A stretch of DNA of 64,000 nucleotides from assembly GCF_937888285.1 (NCBI RefSeq), contig NZ_CALART010000089.1, forward strand, positions 33,522-97,521, in the 5' to 3' direction. The position numbers were made by a program, and so were the translations under genes. The DNA is from an uncultured Aquimonas sp. (lineage in GTDB: Bacteria; Pseudomonadota; Gammaproteobacteria; Xanthomonadales; Xanthomonadaceae). Shown here in pieces: positions 9,162 to 19,892 of the stretch. Under the pieces are notes generated by a model. The model was not told the origin of the DNA. It made no database searches and was given only the letters and a program-made list of their open reading frames with translations. Numbering within the stretch: position 1 is the stretch's first letter; each line of letters opens with the position of its first letter.

Positions 9162-9848
9162 ATGTCTGTCCAATCCAAGCCACAGCAGGGCTTCTCGGTC
9201 ATGCGCTGCCTGGGCATGACCACCACCCTGAGCCTGCATCTGGCTGCCGGCCTGATGCTGTTTGTCGGCGCCAAGCCCATCGAGACCGCAGTGGCCGATG
9301 CCGAGCCCCCGCCCTCGCCTCCGCTCATCGAGTTCATCAAGCGGCCGCCTCCACCCCCGCCGCCACCGCCACCGCCTCCGCCCCCTCCCAAGCCCCGCCC
9401 GCCGGTGCCAACCCCCCCGCCGCTGGCGGTCGCGGCACCGCCGCCGGTGGAAATTCCCGAGCCGAACGCGATGTCGGTGTTTGTGCCCCCGGTGGAGGCG
9501 CCGCCCAGCCTGCCCAGCGCCTACGTCGACCCGGGGCCAGCGGTCGACGACGGGCCCTACGAGGTCAGCCAGCTGGCCTATGCGCGGCCGCCTGGATCGC
9601 CGACCTATCCCGGGCCGGCGCTGCGCGCCCGCCAGGAAGGGCTGGTGCTGCTGCGCATCCACGTCGACGCCCAAGGCGTGCCGACCCATGTCGAGGTCGA
9701 GCGCTCCAGCGGACACCGCGTGCTCGATCGCGCCGCCGTCGACTACGCGCTGAAGCGCCTGCGCTTCAAGCCGGCCGAGCGCGATGGTCGGCCGGTCTCC
9801 GCCATTGCCCGGGTGCCCGTCGATTTCCGCCTGCCCGGTCGGGCCTGA
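9162..9848 (+). CDS. tonB: Energy transducer TonB
   Basis: A 228-residue protein that couples the proton motive force, through ExbB and ExbD, to outer-membrane receptors such as the one at the left edge of the window. It has a single transmembrane anchor (about residues 20-37, LSLHLAAGLMLFVGA). A periplasmic proline-rich spacer follows, with about fifteen consecutive prolines around residues 63-77. The C-terminal TonB domain shows YPGPALRARQEGLVLLRI, VERSSGHRVLDRAAVDYAL and LRFKPA. No exbB or exbD lies next to it, so it must use partners encoded elsewhere. Confidence 0.9.
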   Translation: MSVQSKPQQGFSVMRCLGMTTTLSLHLAAGLMLFVGAKPIETAVADAEPPPSPPLIEFIKRPPPPPPPPPPPPPPPKPRPPVPTPPPLAVAAPPPVEIPEPNAMSVFVPPVEAPPSLPSAYVDPGPAVDDGPYEVSQLAYARPPGSPTYPGPALRARQEGLVLLRIHVDAQGVPTHVEVERSSGHRVLDRAAVDYALKRLRFKPAERDGRPVSAIARVPVDFRLPGRA

Positions 9849-9928
9849 ACCGCACCGTGGAGCCGTCGCCGGGTCGCGGCGCCGGCTCCGCGCGCGAATG
9901 CGCTCGATACTCCGGCGCGGGGCTGGCG

Positions 9929-10088
9929 CCAGCAGCCTGTTGAAAAGCAGCCTGCTGGACCGGCCATGGATGGCCGGAGCGACTCATCGAGCGCGTGAGC
10001 GCCTGATTCGTCGTGAGGCGGTACGGACCTGTGCCGGACCGCCGACGAGAAAAACGCCCGGGAAGGGCGTTCTGCAAAAAAGCTGCTA
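9929..10088 (-). repeat. 160-bp dispersed palindromic repeat, copy 1
   Basis: Read on the minus strand this element begins at the TAG stop of the mutT-thiE gene. It runs through a terminator hairpin, a second hairpin around the GGTCCGGCACAGGTCC core, then paired palindromes near 9961-9976 and 9929-9958. It is closely similar over its whole length to 52732-52890 on the plus strand, where it likewise starts at the TAG stop of the upstream gene. Confidence 0.8.
10050..10071 (-). terminator. Rho-independent terminator of mutT-thiE
   Basis: On the minus strand a 7-bp stem (10065-10071 with 10053-10059, loop 10060-10064) is followed by a run of five T (10050-10054). This is a textbook intrinsic terminator 15 nt past the stop codon, and it lies inside the dispersed repeat. 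Confidence 0.75.
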
Positions 10089-11051
10089 GAGCTCTCCGCC
10101 GGCGAAGAAGCCGCGAATGCCGGCGACCCCCTGCGCGCCGGCCATGCGTGCAGCAGCGAGATCGGCGGGGCCGACCCCACCCAGCGCGTACACCGGCAGG
10201 GCGGTGAAAGCGCGCAGGGCGCTGAAGCCTGGCCAGCCCAGGGCGGGGGCCCCCGGATGGCTGCGCGTGGGCAGAACCGGCGAGAGCAGGGCGAAGTCGC
10301 AGCCGAGCGACTCGGCTCGCCGCAGTGAAACCGGGTCGTGGCAGGACGCGCCGACTCGGGGCAGCGGCGGCCGCCCGGCGAGCCGCATCAGCAGGGTGCG
10401 GCTCAGCTGGACGCCGCAGCCCAGCGCAGCGGCGAGTTGGAGGTCTTCATCGCCGCGCGCGTTCAGCAGCAGCTCGATACCCAGCGCCCGCGCGCGCTCG
10501 GCGGCGCGGCGCGCCAGCTCCGCGCGCGCTTCCGCGCCGAGAGCCGGCACCCGCAGCTGCAGGCGCTGGGCTCCGGCTGCGTGGGCGGCAGCGAACCAGG
10601 CCTCGAATGCAGCCGGCTGCGCGACCGCCTCCGGGCTGATCCAGTACAGCGCGGGCTGGCGCAGGCAGGCGAGGATCGGGCGATCGGCCGCCGGCAGCGC
10701 TGCGGGATCGATGTCTTCCGGACGCACCCAGCGCAGGGCCTGTCCCTCAAGTCCGCGCGGCTCACCGCGCCACTCGCGAACCTCGATCGCCTCCAGCCAC
10801 AAGAGGCGTCGCGATTGCCGCTGCGGCACGCGGATCAGCGGCTCACCGCCCCTGATGTCGATATCCAGCTCTTCGGACAGCTCGCGCCGCAGGGCTTGGT
10901 ATGCGGTCTCACCCGCTTCGAGCTTGCCGCCGGGGAACTCCCACAGCCCGGCATCCTCGCGCCCATGGGGCCGCTGCGCCAGCAGCACCCGGTCGCCGGA
11001 ATCGAACAGCAGGCCGGCGGCGACACGCAGCTCGGGCAGGGCCTCGGTCAT
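10086..11051 (-). CDS. mutT: MutT-type Nudix hydrolase fused to a ThiE-like domain
   Basis: A 321-residue two-domain protein. Residues 1-130 are a Nudix domain with the box GGKLEAGETAYQALRRELSE followed by EL, as in 8-oxo-dGTP diphosphatase, which removes oxidised dGTP from the nucleotide pool. Residues about 140-321 resemble thiamine-phosphate synthase (VGASCHDPVSLRRAESLGCD, FALLSPVLPT, ALGGVGPADL). This fusion is widespread in beta- and gammaproteobacteria next to secA; the ThiE-like half is not known to make thiamine phosphate. It lies 72 bp downstream of secA on the same strand. Confidence 0.88.
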   Translation of the reverse strand: MTEALPELRVAAGLLFDSGDRVLLAQRPHGREDAGLWEFPGGKLEAGETAYQALRRELSEELDIDIRGGEPLIRVPQRQSRRLLWLEAIEVREWRGEPRGLEGQALRWVRPEDIDPAALPAADRPILACLRQPALYWISPEAVAQPAAFEAWFAAAHAAGAQRLQLRVPALGAEARAELARRAAERARALGIELLLNARGDEDLQLAAALGCGVQLSRTLLMRLAGRPPLPRVGASCHDPVSLRRAESLGCDFALLSPVLPTRSHPGAPALGWPGFSALRAFTALPVYALGGVGPADLAAARMAGAQGVAGIRGFFAGGEL

Positions 11052-11090
11052 GCTGGATCGGTCCTGGGGCCTTGCCTGCCCGCACAGCAG

Positions 11091-11112
11091 CGGGGCCGCT
11101 TTCGCGGCCCCG
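11091..11112 (-). terminator. Stem-loop downstream of secA
   Basis: A perfect 9-bp GC stem (11091-11099 with 11104-11112) and a 4-nt loop between secA and mutT-thiE. No U-tract follows, so partial read-through into mutT is likely. Confidence 0.5.
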
Positions 11113-11122
11113 TTGCGTGCTC

Positions 11123-13846
<2,724 letters not shown>

Positions 13847-13912
13847 GGGCGGTTCCGGGTCGCGGCGCGAGGCCGGCGTGTGGGGTGGAGGGAGCGTTGC
13901 GGGTCGCCAACG

Positions 13913-13937
13913 AAAAAGGCCGCGTCGCAGCGGCCTT
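13913..13937 (-). terminator. Terminator-like hairpin with U-tract between the M23 gene and secA
   Basis: On the minus strand an 8-bp stem (13930-13937 with 13916-13923, loop of 6) is followed by five T (13913-13917). It probably ends the M23 transcript. It also lies downstream of a possible secA -10 box, so it may sit in the secA leader. Confidence 0.65.
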
Positions 13938-13967
13938 GTCGGGCGCTCGGACGCCGCAGCGCCCGGC

Positions 13968-13996
13968 ATTCTAACCTGTGGGTGAATTCGCGCGAA
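13968..13996 (-). promoter_or_regulatory. Candidate secA promoter
   Basis: A TAGAAT -10 box (13968-13973, minus strand) with a 17-nt spacer to a weak TTCGCG -35 (13991-13996). Transcription from here would read through the hairpin at 13913-13937 before reaching secA. Confidence 0.35.
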
Positions 13997-14054
13997 TCAA
14001 GCGTCAGCGCCGGAGGAAACGCAGCACACGCTGGACGCGCGAGGGCAGCGGGAT

Positions 14055-14993
14055 TCAGCCCCGCGCCGGAGCCTGCCGCGCCTGGCGCAGGAAGGGATGC
14101 GGATTCACCGTGCGACCGTTGTGGATCACCTCGATATGCACATGCGAGCCGGTCGAGCGGCCGGTCGAGCCCATCTTGGCGATCAGCTCGCCGGCACGGA
14201 CGCGGTCGCCCTCCTCCACCAGGTTCTCCTGGTTGTGCGCATAGCGGGTGACATAGCCGTTGCCGTGGTCGATGTCGACCATGTTGCCGTAGCCGGGGTG
14301 GCGCCCCGAGAAGACCACGACGCCGTCGGCCACCGAAAGGATGTCGCTGCCGCGCGGTCCGTTGAAGTCCACGCCCGAGTGGAAATGGCTGCGGCCAGTG
14401 AAGGGATCGATGCGGGTGCCGTAGGTGGAGGAGGCGTAGCCGGAGCGGACCGGGCTGCCGGTCGGCAGCATCGCCTGCTCCAACTCGCGGTCGAGCAGCA
14501 GGCTTTCGAGAACCCCCAGCTGGTCGCCCTGCTGGGCCAGCTGCTCGGCCAGGCGATCAAGCGAATCGACCAGCTCGCGCTTGCTGCGGTTGGACACCGC
14601 GCCCATGTCCTCCGGGCCGCCGAGCGCGGGGGGCTCGGAGAAATCGAACTCGCCGTCTTCGAGGCGACCGACCTGGGTCAGGCGCTCACCCAAAGCGTTC
14701 AGGCGGTTGGCCTGGGCCTGCAGCTGGCCCAGGCGCGCGGCCATGGCATTCAGCTCTTCCTCGGCCTCGGTGCGGGCGACTTCGATGGCGTCGCGCTGTT
14801 CGACCAGTTCCTGATTGAGCGTTTCCAGCTGCTTCAACGCGAGCGTCTCGCTCGAGCGCAGGGCCCAGCCAAGCCCGAATCCACTGCCGACCAGCAGCGC
14901 GAGTGCGGCAAGGCTGCCGCCGATCAGGCGCGGGTCAAGCAGGTTCAGCTTGCGCGGCGCCTTCAGGAAACTCGCTACGATGATGATGTTCAT
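14055..14993 (-). CDS. M23 family metallopeptidase, membrane-anchored
   Basis: A 312-residue LytM-type peptidoglycan endopeptidase or amidase activator. One N-terminal transmembrane segment (about residues 22-45) is followed by a coiled coil (about 50-105, rich in Glu, Gln and Ala) and a C-terminal M23 domain. The zinc ligands are visible in SHFHSGVDF (H and D) and TGSHVHIEVIHNG (HxH). The family cleaves peptide cross-links or activates amidases in the periplasm. Location between dciA and secA is typical of Xanthomonadales. The start at 14993 leaves 24 bp to the divergent dciA start. Confidence 0.9.
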   Translation of the reverse strand: MNIIIVASFLKAPRKLNLLDPRLIGGSLAALALLVGSGFGLGWALRSSETLALKQLETLNQELVEQRDAIEVARTEAEEELNAMAARLGQLQAQANRLNALGERLTQVGRLEDGEFDFSEPPALGGPEDMGAVSNRSKRELVDSLDRLAEQLAQQGDQLGVLESLLLDRELEQAMLPTGSPVRSGYASSTYGTRIDPFTGRSHFHSGVDFNGPRGSDILSVADGVVVFSGRHPGYGNMVDIDHGNGYVTRYAHNQENLVEEGDRVRAGELIAKMGSTGRSTGSHVHIEVIHNGRTVNPHPFLRQARQAPARG

Positions 14994-15017
14994 GGCACTC
15001 CGGTCGTTCGTTCGCCC

Positions 15018-15467
15018 ATGCAGACTTTCTCCAAGAGCTCCTTCCAGCCGCTGCTGGCGGCCAAGGAAGGTTCGTCTCTCGACAGCCTGATCGATCGCGC
15101 CCGTGCCCTGGGTGCGCTCGACAAGCGTCTGCGTCAGTCCCTGCCCGACGCGCTGGCCGGCCAGTGTCGACTGGCCAACGTGCGCGAAGGCAGGCTTGTC
15201 TTTCTGGCGAGCTCTCCGCTGTGGCGCAACAGGCTCCGGCTGGAATCGGAGGCCCTGCTGGCCGCCGCCGCCGAAGCCGGGGTGCCGGCTTTCGAACTCA
15301 CCGTGAAAGTGGCGCCGATGCTGACCGTTCCCCCGGAGCAGGCATCGCACTCACCCGTCACACCGGCGGCTGCAGCGGCGCTGCGGGAAGCGGCCTTCCA
15401 GGCCACCGATCCCGAACTCCGCCAGCAGCTGCTGGCTTTGGCCTCCCTGGCCGATCCCGCTTCCTGA
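15018..15467 (+). CDS. dciA: DciA family protein (DUF721), replicative helicase loading factor
   Basis: A 149-residue protein of the DUF721 family. DciA helps load or operate the replicative helicase DnaB in bacteria that lack DnaC. The conserved core is LDKRLRQSLPDALAGQCRLANVR followed by GRLVFLASSPLWRNRLR, a KH-like DNA-binding fold; the C-terminal tail is short and Ala/Gln-rich. The start at 15018 begins MQTFSKSS. It is transcribed opposite to all its neighbours, diverging from the M23 gene and converging on lpxC. The family call is solid; the helicase role rests on studied homologues. Confidence 0.85.
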   Translation: MQTFSKSSFQPLLAAKEGSSLDSLIDRARALGALDKRLRQSLPDALAGQCRLANVREGRLVFLASSPLWRNRLRLESEALLAAAAEAGVPAFELTVKVAPMLTVPPEQASHSPVTPAAAAALREAAFQATDPELRQQLLALASLADPAS

Positions 15468-15522
15468 AGGGGCGAACACCCCAAGGCCGCCAAGACGGCA
15501 GCCAATTCGGAACTTCAATGAT

Positions 15523-16440
15523 TCAGGCGATCGCCTGCGCCGGATGCGCGTAGGAAATCGGCGCGGTCGCCTCGTCCTCGAAGGTGACCTCTTCCCAGGC
15601 CGAGGCATCGGCCAGCATGGCGCGCAGCAGCTGGTTGTTCAGGCCGTGACCCGACTTGTAGCCGTAGAAGGCGCCGATCAGGCTGTGACCGAGCAGGTAG
15701 AGGTCGCCGATGGCGTCGAGGATCTTGTGCTTGACGAATTCGTCCTCGTAGCGCAGGCCATCCTCGTTGAGGACACGGTAGTCATCCAGCACGATGGCGT
15801 TGTCCATCGAACCGCCGAGCACCAGGTTGCGCTCGCGCAGCATCTCGATGTCCTTCATGAAGCCGAAGGTGCGGGCGCGGCTGACTTCCTTGACGAAACT
15901 GGTGGTCGAGAAGTCGATCTCGGCGCTGGAGGTGCTCTTCGAGAACACCGGGTGCTTGAAGTCGATGGTGAAACCGACCTTGAAGCCCTCGAAGGGCTCG
16001 AAGCGGGCCCACTTGTCGCCGTCCTTGACGGTGACCGTCTTCTTGATGCGGATGAACTTCTTGGCGGCGTGCTGCTCTTCGATGCCGGCGCTCTGCACCA
16101 GGAACACGAAGGGGCCGGCCGAGCCGTCCATGATCGGCACTTCCGCGGCCGACAGGTCGATGTAGCAGTTGTCGATGCCCAGCCCGGCCAGCGCCGACAG
16201 CAGATGCTCGACCGTGGACACCTTGACGCCATCCTTGTTGACCAGGGTGCTGGCCATGCTGGTCTCGCCCACGCAGTGCGCGCAGGCCTTGATTTCGGCG
16301 GGCTCGGCCAGGTCGGTGCGACGGAACACGATGCCGGTGTTGACCGCGGCCGGGCGCAGGGTCATGTACACCTTGTCACCCGAATGGATGCCCACGCCGG
16401 TGGCGCGGATGGCATTGCGGAGCGTGCGTTGGCGGATCAT
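15523..16440 (-). CDS. lpxC: UDP-3-O-acyl-N-acetylglucosamine deacetylase LpxC
   Basis: A 305-residue zinc enzyme that catalyses the committed step of lipid A synthesis, removing acetate from UDP-3-O-acyl-GlcNAc. It starts MIRQRTLRNAIRATGVGIHS. The zinc and active-site region is visible as STVEHLLSALAGLGIDN (His) and HKILDAIGDLYLLGH (His and Asp), followed by GHGLNNQLLRAML. Length matches the family. It lies directly after ftsZ but is separated by 214 bp and a hairpin, so it probably has its own promoter, as in other gammaproteobacteria. Confidence 0.97.
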   Translation of the reverse strand: MIRQRTLRNAIRATGVGIHSGDKVYMTLRPAAVNTGIVFRRTDLAEPAEIKACAHCVGETSMASTLVNKDGVKVSTVEHLLSALAGLGIDNCYIDLSAAEVPIMDGSAGPFVFLVQSAGIEEQHAAKKFIRIKKTVTVKDGDKWARFEPFEGFKVGFTIDFKHPVFSKSTSSAEIDFSTTSFVKEVSRARTFGFMKDIEMLRERNLVLGGSMDNAIVLDDYRVLNEDGLRYEDEFVKHKILDAIGDLYLLGHSLIGAFYGYKSGHGLNNQLLRAMLADASAWEEVTFEDEATAPISYAHPAQAIA

Positions 16441-16576
16441 GCGCGGGCGGCGTCCCTACGGAGTGCGTGACAAAACGTGCCGGAGGATGGCACGCGACCC
16501 GCCGTCACGCAAGCGTAGCAATCGGCAGAAACCCCACAATCCGTCGCGAAAAAACGACAGATCCACGAAAACCGTG

Positions 16577-16606
16577 ACCGCGTTCCGGGAACGGACGGAA
16601 CGCGGT
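16577..16606 (-). terminator. Stem-loop downstream of ftsZ
   Basis: A perfect 11-bp inverted repeat (16577-16587 with 16596-16606, loop of 8), 49 bp past the ftsZ stop. A short GGTTTTCG follows on the minus strand. It probably marks the end of the dcw transcript before lpxC. Confidence 0.6.
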
Positions 16607-16654
16607 CGGCGGCGATTCAGCCCCGCGGCCGGGGCGGAATCCGGTGCAACACGA

Positions 16655-17839
16655 TCAGTCCGCCTGGCGCCGCAGGAAGGCCGGAATGTCGAGGTAGTCC
16701 ATCGGCAGGTCAGCGGTGGCGACGCGGCCTTCGCTGCGGGCGGCCGCCCGCGGCGCGGAGGCGGCAACCGGGTCGATGGCCATGCCGGTGGTCGCATCGC
16801 GCAGGCCGGCCACCGGGCGCAGGCGCGGCGTCTCGATCTTCTCGATGCGCTCGCTGCGCGGCTGCGGACGCGCCGCCACGCCGCGGTTCAGGCCGGTGGC
16901 GACCACGGTGACGCGGACCTCGTCCTGCATCTCGTGATCGAGCACGGTGCCGATCACCACCGTCGCGTCTTCCGAGGCGAACTCCTCGATGGTGCGGCCG
17001 ACCTCGTCGAACTCGCGCATGGTGAAGTCGGGGCCGGCGGTGATGTTGACCAGGATGCCGCAGGCGCCGGACAGGTTGATGTCGTCCAGCAGCGGGTTGC
17101 TGATCGCCTTTTCGGCGGCCTCCATGGCGCGCTCTTCGCCGCGGGCGCAGCCCGAGCCCATCATCGCCATGCCCATCTCGCTCATCACCGTGCGCACATC
17201 GGCGAAGTCGACGTTGATCAGGCCCGGCCGGACGATCAGATCGGCGATGCCCTGCACCGCGCCCTGCAGCACGTCGTTGGCGGCGCGGAAGGCGTGCACC
17301 ATGGTGGCGTCACGGCCGAGCACGGTGATCAGCTTCTCGTTGGGGATGGTGATCAGCGAGTCGCAGTGGCTCGACAGCTCCTCGATGCCCTTCAGCGCGA
17401 CCTGCATGCGGCGGCGGCCCTCGAAGGGGAAGGGCTTGGTGACCACGGCCACAGTCAGGATGCCCATCTCTTTGGCCAGCTGGGCGATCACCGGTGCCGC
17501 ACCGGTGCCGGTGCCACCGCCCATGCCGGCGGTGATGAACACCATGTCGGCGCCCGAGATCGCCTCGACGATGCGCTCGCGATCCTCGAGAGCGGCCTGC
17601 CGACCGACTTCGGGATTCGCGCCCGCACCGAGGCCCTTGGTCACGCCCGAGCCCAGCTGCAGGATGTGCTTGGCGCCGGTGCCCCGGATCGCCTGCGAGT
17701 CGGTGTTGGCGCAGATGAACTCCACGCCTTCCAGGCTGGAATTCACCATGTGCGCGACAGCGTTGCCGCCGCCGCCGCCCACTCCGACCACCTTGATGAC
17801 CGCATTCGGCGCGGCCCGCTCCACCAGTTCAAACATCAT
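16655..17839 (-). CDS. ftsZ: Cell division protein FtsZ
   Basis: A 394-residue tubulin-like GTPase that polymerises into the Z ring. The tubulin signature GMGGGTGTGAAPV is present, with GVGGGGGNAVAHM near the N-terminus, and the C-terminal peptide MDYLDIPAFLRR that binds FtsA and ZipA. The start is ambiguous by one codon: two ATG (17837-17839 and 17834-17836) follow a strong AAGGAG site, and the second has the better spacing. It lies 77 bp after ftsA, a wider gap than elsewhere in the cluster, so it may also have its own promoter. Confidence 0.97.
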   Translation of the reverse strand: MMFELVERAAPNAVIKVVGVGGGGGNAVAHMVNSSLEGVEFICANTDSQAIRGTGAKHILQLGSGVTKGLGAGANPEVGRQAALEDRERIVEAISGADMVFITAGMGGGTGTGAAPVIAQLAKEMGILTVAVVTKPFPFEGRRRMQVALKGIEELSSHCDSLITIPNEKLITVLGRDATMVHAFRAANDVLQGAVQGIADLIVRPGLINVDFADVRTVMSEMGMAMMGSGCARGEERAMEAAEKAISNPLLDDINLSGACGILVNITAGPDFTMREFDEVGRTIEEFASEDATVVIGTVLDHEMQDEVRVTVVATGLNRGVAARPQPRSERIEKIETPRLRPVAGLRDATTGMAIDPVAASAPRAAARSEGRVATADLPMDYLDIPAFLRRQAD

Positions 17840-17916
17840 GCTCTCCTTCCGTTCCTTGTGACGCAGCTGCTTGATGACCCCTGATTGATTCCGCCGGCGC
17901 CAACGCGCCCGCGGCT

Positions 17917-19152
17917 CTAGAACTCGCCCCTGAACCAGTTGCGCAGGCGCCCGAAGGCGCTGCCGACCTTGCCCGGCACCACCGGCGCGCGGCGCGGACG
18001 CTCCTGCTGGCTGCCCCACAGCAGCAGACCGACGCCGGTCGCATGCACGGGGTTACCGACCACTTCGCCCAGGCCACCGACGTACTGCGGGATGCCGATG
18101 CGCACCGGCATGTGCAGCATTTCTTCTGCCAGTTCCGCCACGCCCTCCATGCGCGAGGCGCCACCGGTCAGCACCAGGCCCGCGCGCACCAGCTCCTCGA
18201 AGCCGGAGCGGCGAAGCTCGGCCTGCACCATCTCGAAGATTTCCTCGTAGCGGTTCTGCACCGCCTCGGCCAGCGCCTGTCGCGCCAGCCGCCGCGGCGG
18301 GCGATCGCCGACGCTGGGCACCTGGATGCTCTCCTCCGCGGTCGCCAGCTGGGCCAGCGCGCAGGCGTAACGCACCTTGATCTCTTCGGCGTGCGGCGTC
18401 GGCGTGCGCAGCAGATGGGCGATGTCGCTGGTGACCTGATCGCCGGCGATCGGCAGCGAAGCGGTATGGCGGATCGCGCCCTGCGCGAACACCGCGATGT
18501 CGGTGGTGCCGGCGCCGATGTCGACCAGCGCCACACCCAGTTCCTTCTCGTCCGAGGTCAGCACCGCCTGCGAGCTGGCGAGGCCGGCCAGGATCAGGTC
18601 GTCGACCTGCAGGCCACAGCGCTGCACGCACTTCATGATGTTCTGCGCCGCCGACTGCGCGCCGACCACCAGATGCGCGCGCACTTCCAGGCGCACGCCG
18701 GACATGCCGACCGGATGGCGGATGCCCTCCTGCGAGTTGTCGACGATGTACTCCTGCGGGATCGCGTGCAGGATCTTCTGGTCCGATGGAATCGCCACCG
18801 CCTTGGCGGCTTCGAGCACGCGCTCCATGTCGCCGTAGCTGACCTCGCCCTCGCGGATCGGCACGATGCCCGGCGAGTTCTTGCACTGGGTGTGGCTGCC
18901 GGAGATCGAGGCGTAGACCGAGCGGATCTCGCAGCCGGCCATGACTTCGGCCTCCTCGATCGCGCGCTGGATCGAATGCACGGTGGACTCGATGTCGACC
19001 ACCACGCCGCGGCGCAGGCCGGTCGAACTGTGGCTGCCGATGCCGATGACCTCCAGCGGCTCATCGGGCGTGTACTCGCCGACCAGGGCCACCACCTTGG
19101 AGGTGCCGATGTCGAGGCCGACGATCAGGGATTTGTCGCCTTTGCGGTTCAT
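17917..19152 (-). CDS. ftsA: Cell division protein FtsA
   Basis: A 411-residue actin-like ATPase that tethers FtsZ to the membrane and recruits late division proteins. It has the phosphate-binding motifs GLDIGTSKVVALVG and VDIGAGTTDIAVF, the adenosine motif LVLTGGASRMEG, and a C-terminal amphipathic membrane-targeting helix (FGRLRNWFRGEF). The start at 19152 overlaps the end of ftsQ by 4 nt (ATGA), indicating translational coupling. Confidence 0.97.
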   Translation of the reverse strand: MNRKGDKSLIVGLDIGTSKVVALVGEYTPDEPLEVIGIGSHSSTGLRRGVVVDIESTVHSIQRAIEEAEVMAGCEIRSVYASISGSHTQCKNSPGIVPIREGEVSYGDMERVLEAAKAVAIPSDQKILHAIPQEYIVDNSQEGIRHPVGMSGVRLEVRAHLVVGAQSAAQNIMKCVQRCGLQVDDLILAGLASSQAVLTSDEKELGVALVDIGAGTTDIAVFAQGAIRHTASLPIAGDQVTSDIAHLLRTPTPHAEEIKVRYACALAQLATAEESIQVPSVGDRPPRRLARQALAEAVQNRYEEIFEMVQAELRRSGFEELVRAGLVLTGGASRMEGVAELAEEMLHMPVRIGIPQYVGGLGEVVGNPVHATGVGLLLWGSQQERPRRAPVVPGKVGSAFGRLRNWFRGEF

Positions 19153-19892
19153 GTGTTCCGTCTCGGTGCAGCGGGGGTGCCGGCCTCGACGGCCGGGGGC
19201 TCGGCCCACAGCAGGGCGAAGCCGTTGGCGTAGCGCAGGTCGGCACGAAGCAGGGGGCGCGCTTCGGCGCGCTTGAGTTCAGGCAGGGCGGCGACGAAGC
19301 GCTCAAGACGCGGCAGGGGCTGGCTGCGGCCCAGCACCAGCTCGGTGCCGCTGGCGAGCAGCAGGGTCCAGGCGCCGCGCGGCGACAGCTGCAGGTGCTG
19401 CGGCGCGTCGCCCACCAGGGTCAGCAGGGGCTGGGTGCGCGCGTACATCTGCATTACTTCGTCGATCTGGCTGTCGGCCGCCTCGAAGCGCGGCAGGCCC
19501 TGCAGGGTTTCCAGGTCGGGCACTTCGAACAGCTGGCCGCGATCGGACAGCAGGCGCGACTCGCCCCAGCGGGCCAGCGCGCGGTGCTCGACCAAAGCGA
19601 TCTCCAGGGTGTCGGGCCAGAGCTTGCGCACCGCCACCTGCTCCACCCAGGGCAGGGCCGCGAGCGAGGCGCGCACGCCCTCCAGGTCGACCGCAAAGAA
19701 GCCGCGGTCGAGATGCGGCCGCACCGCCGCCTGCACCTGCTCGGCGCTGACCCGCTGGAATTCGGCGGACACGCGCAGCTGCCCCAGCGGCCAGCGATCG
19801 GACGCGAACCAGCCGTTCAGCACCGCGACCACGGGCAGGGTGACGACCGTCAGTGCGAACAACCAGGCGAACAGGCGGACCAGGGCGTTCAT
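19149..19892 (-). CDS. ftsQ: Cell division protein FtsQ
   Basis: A 247-residue bitopic divisome protein: a short cytoplasmic tail, one transmembrane segment (about residues 7-27), a POTRA domain (LGQLRVSAEFQRVSAEQVQAA region, about 35-105) and a beta domain after it (LPWVEQVAVRKLWPDTLEI). It links FtsB and FtsL with the rest of the divisome. It overlaps ddl upstream and ftsA downstream by 4 nt each. Confidence 0.93.
   Translation of the reverse strand: MNALVRLFAWLFALTVVTLPVVAVLNGWFASDRWPLGQLRVSAEFQRVSAEQVQAAVRPHLDRGFFAVDLEGVRASLAALPWVEQVAVRKLWPDTLEIALVEHRALARWGESRLLSDRGQLFEVPDLETLQGLPRFEAADSQIDEVMQMYARTQPLLTLVGDAPQHLQLSPRGAWTLLLASGTELVLGRSQPLPRLERFVAALPELKRAEARPLLRADLRYANGFALLWAEPPAVEAGTPAAPRRNT

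Noticed and set aside
9349..9392. The poly-proline run in tonB as a simple-sequence phase-variable tract
   Set aside because: The codons are mixed CCN triplets, not a perfect repeat, and a proline-rich spacer is normal for TonB.
13847..14054. A secM-like arrest peptide gene upstream of secA
   Set aside because: No small open frame with a signal sequence and a Pro-ending arrest motif is present.
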